From Burkholderia ambifaria AMMD (GTDB lineage: Bacteria > Pseudomonadota > Gammaproteobacteria > Burkholderiales > Burkholderiaceae): 64,000 nucleotides of DNA. The stretch covers positions 992,001 through 1,056,000 of the forward strand of contig NC_008392.1 of the NCBI RefSeq assembly GCF_000203915.1. Reading direction: 5' to 3'. The position numbers and the translations under genes are program-made. Each line of letters starts with the position of its first letter. The stretch's first letter is position 1. The notes below the pieces were generated by a model, which was not told where the DNA came from, searched no databases, and saw only the letters and a program-made list of their open reading frames with translations. Of this stretch, positions 1 to 8,687 are shown in pieces.

Positions 1-3000
1 GAGGTTCAGCGTGCCGACGTTGGTGATGTGATCGGTGGCGCTGCTGCCGGAGTCGGCGGTCAGCGCGACACCGGGCGCAGCGACCGAGGTATCGAGCGTG
101 AAGCTGAATGACGTGGCCGAGGACGTGTTGCCCGCGATGTCGATCTCGCGAACCTGCACGTTATTCACGCCTGCGACGGCACTGAAGCTCGTGTTCCAAT
201 GCGCGCCGTTGTCGATGCTGTACTGAACGGTGGCGCCGTTTTCGATGCCGGAGAGATTCAACGTACCGACATTGGTGATGTGATCGGTGGCGCTATTGCC
301 CGAGTCGGTGGTCAGCGCAACGCTGGGCGGCGCGGCCGAGGTATCGAGCGTGAAGCTAAGCGATGTAGCTGACGATGTGTTGCCGGCCACGTCGATCTGG
401 CGGACTTGAACGTTGTTCAACCCTTCGACGGCACTGAAGCTTGTGTTCCAGTGCACCCCGTTGTCGATGCTGTACTGAACGGTGGCGCCGGCTTCGGTGC
501 CAGTGACGTTTAGCGTACCGACGTTGGTGATGTGGTCGGTGGCGCTGCTACCGGAGTCGCTCGTGAGCGCGATACCGGGCGCGGCAGCCGACGTATCGAG
601 CGTAAAGCTGAGCGAGGTCGGGGTAGACGTGTTGCCCGAAACATCGATCTGCCGAACCTGCACGTTGTTCAGTCCTTCGACGGCGCTCAAGCTCGTGTTC
701 CAATGGGCCCCGTTATCGACGCTGTACTGAACGGTGGCGCCCGTCTCGATGCCAGTGACGTTCAGCGTACCGACATTGGTGATGTGGTCGGTGGCATTGC
801 TGCCGGAATCGGTCGTCAATGCAACGCCGGGCGCAGCAGCCGAGGTATCGAGCGTGAAGCTGAAAGAGGTCGGGGCGGACGTATTACCCGCGACATCGAT
901 CTGCCGAACTTGCACATTGTTCAGCCCTTCGACGGCGCTGAAACTCGTACTCCAATGTGACCCGTTATCGATACTGTACTGAACGGTTGCGCCGGTCTCG
1001 ATGCCAGTGACGTTCAATGTACCGACATTGGAGATGTGGTCCGTGGCGCTGCTACCGGAATCACTCGTGAGCGCGACACCGGGCGCAGCAGCCGAGGTGT
1101 CGAGCGTGAAGCTGAGCGATGTGGGAGCCGATGTATTGCCTGCGATATCGGTCTGCCGAACCTGTACGTCATTCACACCTTCGACGGCGTTGAAGCTGGT
1201 GTTCCAGGTGTGGCCACCATCCGTCGAGTATTCGATCGTGGCGCCGGTTTCGACACCGGTGAGATTCAGCGTGCCGACGTTGGTGATGTGGTCGCTGACA
1301 TTGCTGCCGGAATCGGTGGTCAGCGCGACACCCGGCGCAGCGGCCGAGGTGTCGAGCGTGAAGCTGAGAGATGTAGCTGACGATGTGTTGCCCGCGACAT
1401 CGATCTGCCGAACCTGGACATTGTTCAGCCCTTCGACGGCGCTGAAACTCGTGTTCCAATGCGCGCCGTTGTCGACGCTGTACTGCACGGTGGCGCCGGT
1501 TTCGATGCCTGAGAGGTTCAGCGTGCCGACGTTGGTGACTTGATCGGTCGAGCTACTGCCGGAATCCGCGGTCAGGGCGACACCGGGCGCGGCAGCCGAG
1601 GTATCGAGCATGAAGCTGAACGAGCTCGGGTCCGACGTATTGCCTGCGACATCGGTCTGCCGAATTTGTACATTGTTCACGCCTTCGACGGCATTGAAAC
1701 TGGTGTTCCAGGTATGACCGCCATCGATCGAGTATTCGACCGTGGCGCCGGTTTCAACACCGGTGAGATTCAACGTGCCAACATTGGTGATGTGATCGGT
1801 GGCGCTGCTACCGGAATCGCTCGTGAGCGCGACGCCGGGCGCGGCGGCCGAGGTATCGAGCGTGAAGTTGAACGAGGTCGGGGCCGACGTGTTGCCCGCG
1901 ACATCGGTTTGCCGAATCCGTACGTCGTTCACGCCTTCGACCGCGTTGAAACTAGTGTTCCAGGTGTGGCCGCCATCGGTCGAGTATTCGACCGTGGCGC
2001 CCGCTTCGACACCGGTGAGATTCAGCGTGCCGACATTGGTGATGTGGTCGGTGACATTGCTGCCAGAATCGGTGGTCAATGCGACCCCGGGCGCGGCGGC
2101 CGAGGTGTCGAGTGTGAAGCTGAATGAAGTCGAATCAGATGTATTGCCTGCGACATCGGTCTGCCGGACCTGCACATCGTTCACGCCTTCGGCAGCGCTG
2201 AAGCTGGTGTTCCAGGTGTGACCACCATCGGTCGAGTATTCGACGCTGGCGCCCGTTTCAACAGCGGTCAGATTCAGCGTGCCGACATTGGTGATGTGAT
2301 CGGTCGAGCCACTGCCGGAATCGGTGGTCAGCGCAATGCCGGGCGCGGCGGCCGAGGTGTCGAGCGTGAAGCTGAATGAAGTCGGGTCCGACGTATTGCC
2401 CGCGACATCGGTTTGCCGAACCTGCACATCGTTCACGCCTTCGACGGCATTGAAGCTGGTGTTCCAGGTATGACCGCCATCGGTCGAATATTCGACCGTG
2501 GCGCCTGTTTCGACACCGGTGAGATTCAACGTGCCGGCACTGGTGATGTGGTCGGTCGAGCTGCTACCAGAGTCAGTGGTCAGTGCGACACCGGGTGCGG
2601 CGGCCGACGTATCGAGCGTGAAGTTGAACGCCGTCGGATCCGACGTATTGCCTGCGATATCGGTCTGCCGGACCTGTACGTCATTCGCGCCTTCGACGGC
2701 GTTGAAGCTGGTGCTCCAGGTATGACCGCCATCGATCGAGTATTCGACGGTGGCGCCGGTTTCAACACCGGTGAGATTCAGCGTGCCGGCACTGGTAATG
2801 TGATCGGTAGCGCTGCTCCCGGAATCGCTCGCGAGTGCGACACCGGGCGCAGCGGCCGAGGTATCGAGCGTGAAGCTGAATGAAGTCGGGTCTGATGTAT
2901 TGCCCGCAATATCGGTTTGCCGAACCTGTACGTCGTTCACGCCTTCGATGGCGTTGAAGCTGGTGTTCCAGGTGTGGCCGCCATCGGTCGAGTATTCGAC

Positions 3001-6000
3001 GGTGGCGCCCGTTTCAACACCGGTGAGATTCAACGTACCGACATTGGTGATGTGGTCGGTGGCCCTGCTGCCGGAATCGGTAGTCAGTGCGACACCGGGC
3101 GCTGTGGCTGACGTATCGAGCGTGAAGCTGAACGATGTCGGGTCTGACGTGTTGCCCGCGACATCGGTCTGCCGCACCTGTACGTCGTTCACGCCTTCGA
3201 CGGCGTTGAAGCTGGTGTTCCAGGTGTGGCCACCATCCGTCGAGTATTCGACAACTGCGCCAGTTTCCACACCAGACACGTTGAGTGTACCGACGTTGGT
3301 GATGTGATCGGTGGCGTTGCTGCCGGAATCGGTGGTCAACGCAACACCCGGTGCAGCGGCCGCGGTGTCGAGCGTGAAGCTGAACGCCGTCGGGTCCGAC
3401 GTATTGCCTGCGACATCGGTCTGCCGGACCTGTACGTCGTTCACGCCTTCGATGGCGTTGAAGCTGGAGTTCCAGGTATGGCCGCCATCGGTCGAGTATT
3501 CGACGGTGGCGCCCGTTTCGACACCGGTCAGATTCAACGTGCCGACATTGGTGATGTGATCGGTCGAGCCACTGCCGGAATCGGTGGTCAGGGCGACGCC
3601 GGGCGCTGCGGCCGACGTATCGAGCGTGAAGCTGAACGCCGTCGGGTCCGACGTATTGCCCGCGACATCGGTTTGCCGAACCTGCACGTCGTTCACGCCT
3701 TCGACGGCATTGAAACTGGTGTTCCAGGTGTGGCCGCCGTCGATCGAGTATTCGACAACTGCGCCAGTCTCCACACCAGACACGTTGAGTGTACCGACAT
3801 TGGTTATGTGGTCGGTGGCGTTGCTGCCGGAATCGGTGGTCAACGCAACACCCGGTGCAGCGGCCGAGGTATCGAGCGTGAAGCTGAGCGATGTGGCAGC
3901 TGACGTGTTGCCCGCGACATCGGTTTGCCGAACCTGCACGTCGTTCACGCCTTCGACGGCATTGAAACTGGTGTTCCAGGTGTGACCGCCATCGGTCGAA
4001 TATTCGACGGTGGCGCCCGTTTCAATGCCGGTAAGATTCAGCGTGCCGACATTGGTGGTGTGATCGGTAGCGCTGCTCCCGGAATCGCTCGTGAGCGCGA
4101 CACCGGGCGCGCCGGCCGAGGTATCGAGCGTGAAGCTGAACGAGGTCGGATCCGATGTGTTGCCCGCGACATCGGTTTGCCGAACCTGCACGTCGTTCAC
4201 GCCTTCGACGGCATTGAAACTGGTGTTCCAGGTATGGCCGCCGTCGATCGAGTATTCGACAACTGCGCCAGTCTCCACACCAGACACGTTGAGTGTACCG
4301 ACGTTGGTGACGTGGTCGGTAGCGTTGTTGCCGGAGTCGGCGGTCAGTGCAACGCCCGGTGCAGCAGCCGAGGTATCGAGCGTGAAGCTGAACGCCGTCG
4401 GGTCCGACGTATTGCCTGCGATATCGGTTTGACGGACCTGGACGTCATTCACGCCTTCGACGGCATTGAAACTGGTGTTCCAGGTATGACCGCCATCGAT
4501 CGAGTATTCGACGGTGGCGCCCGTTTCAACACCCGTAAGATTCAACGTACCGACATTGGTGATGTGATCGGTGACATTGCTGCCGGAATCGGTGGTCAAT
4601 GCGACACCGGGCGCGGCCGCCGACGTATCGAGCGTGAAGTTGAACGAAGTCGGGTCCGACGTGTTGCCTGCGACATCGGTTTGCCGAACCTGCACGTCGT
4701 TCACGCCTTCGATGGCGTTGAAGTTGGTGTTCCAGGTGTGGCCGCCATCCGTCGAGTATTCGACCGCGGCGCCCGTTTCAACACCCGTAAGATTCAACGT
4801 ACCGACATTGGTGATGTGATCGGTGACATTGCTGCCGGAATCGGTGGTCAATGCGACGCCGGGCGCGGCGGCCGACGTATCGAGCGTGAAGTTGAACGAG
4901 GTCGGGGCGGACGTATTGCCCGCGACATCGGTTTGCCGAACCAGCACGTCGTTCATGCCTTCGACCGCGTTGAAACTAGTGTTCCAGGTGTGGCCGCCAT
5001 CGGTCGAGTATTCGACCGCGGCGCCCGTTTCAACACCCGTAAGATTCAACGTACCGACGTTGGTGATGTGATCGGTCGAGCTACTGCCGGAATCGGCGGT
5101 CAATGCGACCCCGGGCGCGGCGGCCGAGGTGTCGAGTGTGAAGCTGAATGAAGTCGAATCAGATGTATTGCCTGCGACATCGGTCTGCCGGACCTGCACA
5201 TCGTTCACGCCTTCGGCAGCGCTGAAGCTGGTGTTCCAGGTGTGACCACCATCGGTCGAGTATTCGACGCTGGCGCCCGTTTCAACAGCGGTCAGATTCA
5301 GCGTGCCGACATTGGTGATCTGATCGGTCGAGCCACTGCCGGAATCGGTGGTCAGCGCAACGCCGGGCGCGGCGGCCGAGGTGTCGAGCGTGAAGCTGAA
5401 TGAAGTCGGGTCCGACGTATTGCCCGCGACATCGGTTTGCCGAACCTGCACATCGTTCACGCCTTCGACGGCATTGAAACTGGTGTTCCAGGTATGGCCG
5501 CCGTCGATCGAGTATTCGACAACTGCGCCGGTTTCCACACCGGAAACATTGAGTGTACCGACGTTGGTGATGTGGTCGGTCGAGCTGCTACCAGAGTCAG
5601 TGGTCAGTGCGACACCGGGCGCGGCGGCCGAGGTATCGAGCGTGAAGCTGAGCGATGTGGCAACTGACGTGTTGCCCGCGACATCGGTTTGCCGAACCTG
5701 CACGTCATTCACACCTTCGACGGCGTTGAAGCTGGTGTTCCAGGTATGGCCGCCATCGGTCGAATATTCGACGGTGGCGCCGGTTTCGACACCGGAGAGA
5801 TTCAACGTACCGACATTGGTGATGTGATCGGTCGAGCCACTGCCGGAATCGGTGGTCAGGGCGACACCGGGTGCAGCGGCCGCGGTATCGAGCGTGAAGC
5901 TGAGCGATGTGGCAGCCGACGTGTTGCCCGCGATATCGGTTTGCCGAACCTGTACGTCATTCGCGCCTTCGACGGCATTGAAACTGGTGTTCCAGGTATG

Positions 6001-8150
6001 GCCACCATCGGTCGAGTATTCGATCGTGGCGCCCGTTTCGACACCGGTGAGATTCAGCGTGCCGACATTGGTGGTGTGATCGGTAGCGCTGCTCCCGGAA
6101 TCGCTCGTGAGCGCGACACCGGGCGCGCCGGCCGAGGTATCGAGCGTGAAGCTGAACGAGGTCGGATCCGATGTGTTGCCTGCGATATCGGTTTGCCGGA
6201 CCTGCACGTCGTTTACGCCTTCGACGGCATTGAAGCTGGTGTTCCAAGTGTGGCCGCCATCGGTCGAATATTCGACCGTGGCGCCCGTTTCGACACCGGT
6301 GAGATTCAGCGTGCCGACATTGGTGATGTGGTCGGTCGAGCTGCTACCAGAGTCAGTGGTCAGTGCGACACCGGGCGCGGCGGCCGCGGTATCGAGCGTG
6401 AAGCTGAACGAGGTCGGGGCCGACGTGTTGCCAGCGATATCGGTTTGCCTGACCTGTACATCGTTCACGCCTTCGACGGCGTTGAAGCTGGTGTTCCAGG
6501 TGTGTCCACCATCGGTCGAGTATTCGACGGTGGCACCCGTTTCAACACCGGTGAGATTCAGCGTTCCGACATTCGTGATGTGATCGGTCGAGTTGCTACC
6601 GGAATCGCTCGCGAGCGCGACACCCGGCGCAGCGGCCGAGGTGTCGAGCGTGAAACTGAACGACGTGGCCGACGAGGTATTGCCCGCGACATCGATCTGC
6701 CGGACCTGCACATTGTTCACGCCTTCGAGGGCACCGAAACTCGTACTCCAATGCGCACCGTTGTCGACGCTGTACTGAACGGTTGCGCCGGTTTCGATGC
6801 CAGTGACGTTCAGTGTACCGACATTGGAGATGTGGTCCGTGGCGCTGCTACCGGAATCACTCGTGAGCGCGACACCGGGCGCAGCAGCCGAGGTATCGAG
6901 CGTGAAGCTGAGCGATGTGGCAGCCGACGTGTTGCCCGCGACATCGGTTTGCCTAACCTGCACGTCGTTCACGCCTTCAACGGCATTGAAACTGGTGTTC
7001 CAAGTATGGCCACCATCGGTCGAATATTCGACGGTGGTGCCCGTTTCGACACCGGTGAGATTTAACGTACCGACGTTGGTGATGTGGTCAGTCCCGCTAC
7101 TGCCCGAGTCGGTGGTCAGCGCAACACCCGGCGACGCGGCCGACGTATCGAGCGTGAAGCTGAACGATGTAGCTGACGATGTGTTGCCGGCCACGTCGAT
7201 CTGGCGGACTTGAACGTTGTTCAACCCTTCGACGGCGCTGAAGCTTGTGTTCCAATGCCCACCGTTATCGACGCTGTATTGAACTGTGGCGCCGGTTTCG
7301 ATGCCAGTGACGTTCAACGTACCGACATTGGTGACGTGATCCGTGGCGCTGCTACCGGAATCGCTCGTGAGCGCAACACCCGGCGCAGCAGCCGACGTAT
7401 CCAGCGTGAAACTGAACGAGGTCGGGGCCGACGTATTGCCTGCGACATCGATCTGCCGAACCTGCACATTGTTCAGCCCTTCGACGGCGCTAAAGCTTGT
7501 ACTCCAATGCGCCCCGTTATCGACGCTGTACTGCACTGTTGCGCCGGTTTCGATCCCCGAGAGATTCAACGTCCCGACATTGGTAACGTGATCTGCGGCA
7601 TTGCCACCGGAGTCGGTACTCAACGCAACACCCGGCGCCCCAGCCGCCGTATCCAGCGTGAAACTGAACGAGGTCGGAGCCGACGCATTCCCCGCGACAT
7701 CGACCTGCCGAACCTGCACATTGTTCACGCCTTCCACGGCACTGAAACTTGTACTCCAATGCGCGCCATTATCAACGCTGTACTGCACGGTAGCGCCCGT
7801 TTCGACCGCGGTAACATTCAAAGCCCCGACATTCGTAACATGATCCGCCCCGCTACTACCCGAATCAACCGCCAACGCCACCCCAGGCGCCATCCCCCCA
7901 GCCGTATCCAGCGTGAACGTGCACGAAGAAACAGCCGACGCATTGCCGATAACGTCGATCTGCCGCACCATCACGGTATTCGTTCCTTCGACGGCGCAGA
8001 AGCTGGTGTTCCAGTGCGCGCCGTTGTCGGTGCTGTATTGAACGGTCGCGCCGTGCGCCACCGCGCCGACCGACAGCGTACAGTCCGACGTGAGGTGGTC
8101 GGTCGCCGACATCCCCGTGTCGTGCGCCAGCACGACGACAGGCGCGGGCG
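1..8150 (-). repeat. Tandem array of 252-bp coding repeats, 32 units, two subtypes
   Basis: The block containing gttcca or its variants recurs at 193 and every 252 bp up to 7753. That is 31 copies in perfect register. A further copy at 8008 is 255 bp on, because the most N-terminal unit has one extra codon. The units fall into two subtypes at the aromatic motif. The 'NGAHW' type is at 193, 445, 697, 949, 1453, 6745, 7249, 7501, 7753 and 8008. The 'GGHTW' type is at 1201, at all positions from 1705 to 6493, and at 6997. The array lies wholly inside the adhesin reading frame and continues to the window edge. Confidence 0.95.
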
Positions 8151-8598
8151 GTGCAATGTCGACATAGGCGGTCGCCCAGCTCAGCGTACCGTTGCCCAGC
8201 CGGATCGCATACGTGAAGCTGTCCTGCGCGTAGCCGAGCGTATTGAAGCTGTTCGACAACCACGACGCGTCGAGATGGCTCGCGTCGTACCCGACCTTGC
8301 CGTCCGACGTGATCCAGATGTGCGCGCCGTGCGCACTGAAATCCGTGCTCACCGATTCGGCCCGGACCGTATCCTGCGTCAGCAACGCCGCCTGTTCGAG
8401 CGAGACGGTCGTTTCAGTGCCGGAGTCGAGCGAGTAGAGCGTCTTGGCCGCACCGCCGAGATCGTTCGCCATCACGTTCAGGTAGACGGTGGTGAGCGAG
8501 TTGTCTGTGAGCCCCGTCTGCGCCGACGTAAATACGTCGTTCGTTGCCTGCGGCGTATTGCTGATGGAAACCGCGGTCCCGTTTGAAGTCGTCGCCAT
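1..8598 (-). CDS. Giant repetitive type I secreted adhesin (BapA/LapA-like), C-terminus outside the window
   Basis: The frame from the ATG at 8598 stays open to the left edge (about 2866 codons), so the C-terminal part, where an RTX-type secretion signal would lie, is not visible. The start is preceded by GAGGAG at a good distance. The N-terminus begins MATTSNGTAVSISN and shows no Sec signal peptide. About 150 residues of non-repeat sequence follow, including an ANDL motif reminiscent of VCBS or cadherin-like domains, and then 32 Ig-like domains of 84 residues. Typical unit motifs are YSTDGGHTW or YSVDNGAHW, NDVQVRQTD, FTLDT and APGVALTTDSG. The exporter ABC and HlyD genes lie directly upstream on the same strand, so the product is probably a cell-surface adhesin for biofilm or cohesion. 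The family is recognised from architecture; receptor and exact name are unknown. Confidence 0.9.
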   Translation of the reverse strand, partial: MATTSNGTAVSISNTPQATNDVFTSAQTGLTDNSLTTVYLNVMANDLGGAAKTLYSLDSGTETTVSLEQAALLTQDTVRAESVSTDFSAHGAHIWITSDGKVGYDASHLDASWLSNSFNTLGYAQDSFTYAIRLGNGTLSWATAYVDIAPPAPVVVLAHDTGMSATDHLTSDCTLSVGAVAHGATVQYSTDNGAHWNTSFCAVEGTNTVMVRQIDVIGNASAVSSCTFTLDTAGGMAPGVALAVDSGSSGADHVTNVGALNVTAVETGATVQYSVDNGAHWSTSFSAVEGVNNVQVRQVDVAGNASAPTSFSFTLDTAAGAPGVALSTDSGGNAADHVTNVGTLNLSGIETGATVQYSVDNGAHWSTSFSAVEGLNNVQVRQIDVAGNTSAPTSFSFTLDTSAAAPGVALTSDSGSSATDHVTNVGTLNVTGIETGATVQYSVDNGGHWNTSFSAVEGLNNVQVRQIDVAGNTSSATSFSFTLDTSAASPGVALTTDSGSSGTDHITNVGTLNLTGVETGTTVEYSTDGGHTWNTSFNAVEGVNDVQVRQTDVAGNTSAATSLSFTLDTSAAAPGVALTSDSGSSATDHISNVGTLNVTGIETGATVQYSVDNGAHWSTSFGALEGVNNVQVRQIDVAGNTSSATSFSFTLDTSAAAPGVALASDSGSNSTDHITNVGTLNLTGVETGATVEYSTDGGHTWNTSFNAVEGVNDVQVRQTDIAGNTSAPTSFSFTLDTAAAAPGVALTTDSGSSSTDHITNVGTLNLTGVETGATVEYSTDGGHTWNTSFNAVEGVNDVQVRQTDIAGNTSDPTSFSFTLDTSAGAPGVALTSDSGSSATDHTTNVGTLNLTGVETGATIEYSTDGGHTWNTSFNAVEGANDVQVRQTDIAGNTSAATSLSFTLDTAAAAPGVALTTDSGSGSTDHITNVGTLNLSGVETGATVEYSTDGGHTWNTSFNAVEGVNDVQVRQTDVAGNTSVATSLSFTLDTSAAAPGVALTTDSGSSSTDHITNVGTLNVSGVETGAVVEYSIDGGHTWNTSFNAVEGVNDVQVRQTDVAGNTSDPTSFSFTLDTSAAAPGVALTTDSGSGSTDQITNVGTLNLTAVETGASVEYSTDGGHTWNTSFSAAEGVNDVQVRQTDVAGNTSDSTSFSFTLDTSAAAPGVALTADSGSSSTDHITNVGTLNLTGVETGAAVEYSTDGGHTWNTSFNAVEGMNDVLVRQTDVAGNTSAPTSFNFTLDTSAAAPGVALTTDSGSNVTDHITNVGTLNLTGVETGAAVEYSTDGGHTWNTNFNAIEGVNDVQVRQTDVAGNTSDPTSFNFTLDTSAAAPGVALTTDSGSNVTDHITNVGTLNLTGVETGATVEYSIDGGHTWNTSFNAVEGVNDVQVRQTDIAGNTSDPTAFSFTLDTSAAAPGVALTADSGNNATDHVTNVGTLNVSGVETGAVVEYSIDGGHTWNTSFNAVEGVNDVQVRQTDVAGNTSDPTSFSFTLDTSAGAPGVALTSDSGSSATDHTTNVGTLNLTGIETGATVEYSTDGGHTWNTSFNAVEGVNDVQVRQTDVAGNTSAATSLSFTLDTSAAAPGVALTTDSGSNATDHITNVGTLNVSGVETGAVVEYSIDGGHTWNTSFNAVEGVNDVQVRQTDVAGNTSDPTAFSFTLDTSAAAPGVALTTDSGSGSTDHITNVGTLNLTGVETGATVEYSTDGGHTWNSSFNAIEGVNDVQVRQTDVAGNTSDPTAFSFTLDTAAAAPGVALTTDSGSNATDHITNVGTLNVSGVETGAVVEYSTDGGHTWNTSFNAVEGVNDVQVRQTDVAGNTSDPTSFSFTLDTSATAPGVALTTDSGSRATDHITNVGTLNLTGVETGATVEYSTDGGHTWNTSFNAIEGVNDVQVRQTDIAGNTSDPTSFSFTLDTSAAAPGVALASDSGSSATDHITSAGTLNLTGVETGATVEYSIDGGHTWSTSFNAVEGANDVQVRQTDIAGNTSDPTAFNFTLDTSAAAPGVALTTDSGSSSTDHITSAGTLNLTGVETGATVEYSTDGGHTWNTSFNAVEGVNDVQVRQTDVAGNTSDPTSFSFTLDTSAAAPGIALTTDSGSGSTDHITNVGTLNLTAVETGASVEYSTDGGHTWNTSFSAAEGVNDVQVRQTDVAGNTSDSTSFSFTLDTSAAAPGVALTTDSGSNVTDHITNVGTLNLTGVEAGATVEYSTDGGHTWNTSFNAVEGVNDVRIRQTDVAGNTSAPTSFNFTLDTSAAAPGVALTSDSGSSATDHITNVGTLNLTGVETGATVEYSIDGGHTWNTSFNAVEGVNNVQIRQTDVAGNTSDPSSFSFMLDTSAAAPGVALTADSGSSSTDQVTNVGTLNLSGIETGATVQYSVDNGAHWNTSFSAVEGLNNVQVRQIDVAGNTSSATSLSFTLDTSAAAPGVALTTDSGSNVSDHITNVGTLNLTGVETGATIEYSTDGGHTWNTSFNAVEGVNDVQVRQTDIAGNTSAPTSLSFTLDTSAAAPGVALTSDSGSSATDHISNVGTLNVTGIETGATVQYSIDNGSHWSTSFSAVEGLNNVQVRQIDVAGNTSAPTSFSFTLDTSAAAPGVALTTDSGSNATDHITNVGTLNVTGIETGATVQYSVDNGAHWNTSLSAVEGLNNVQVRQIDVSGNTSTPTSLSFTLDTSAAAPGIALTSDSGSSATDHITNVGTLNVTGTEAGATVQYSIDNGVHWNTSFSAVEGLNNVQVRQIDVAGNTSSATSLSFTLDTSAAPPSVALTTDSGNSATDHITNVGTLNLSGIENGATVQYSIDNGAHWNTSFSAVAGVNNVQVREIDIAGNTSSATSFSFTLDTSVAAPGVALTADSGSSATDHITNVGTLNL

Positions 8599-8630
8599 GT
8601 CGTGCTCCTCGTCCTGTCATGATTTGATGC

Positions 8631-8646
8631 GGGCGCTGCGGCGCCC
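8631..8646. other. GC-rich hairpin between the HlyD and adhesin genes
   Basis: A perfect 6-bp inverted repeat (GGGCGC, loop TGCG, GCGCCC) sits in the 89-bp gap between the HlyD stop and the adhesin start. It is not followed by a run of T on the minus strand. It could be a leaky terminator, an mRNA-stabilising stem, or chance in GC-rich DNA. Confidence 0.4.
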
Positions 8647-8687
8647 GATGCGGCGCATGCCCGATGAACTGCAAACCGGTTCTCGTG

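Noticed and set aside
7639..7650. A TAAG tetrapeptide (residues 317-320 of the adhesin), which resembles the LapG cleavage site
   Set aside because: It is in a linker between Ig-like units and not in an N-terminal retention module; other units have TSAA at the place, so it is probably a chance match.
1..8150. The tandem repeats as a CRISPR or satellite array
   Set aside because: The repeats are 252 bp long without spacers and keep one reading frame with protein-like conservation.
35..8590. Many open frames on the plus strand and in other minus frames across the repeat array
   Set aside because: They are regular shadows of the 252-bp coding repeat. They have Arg- or Cys-rich, low-quality protein composition and no ribosome sites, while the minus frame from 8598 gives Ig-like domains.
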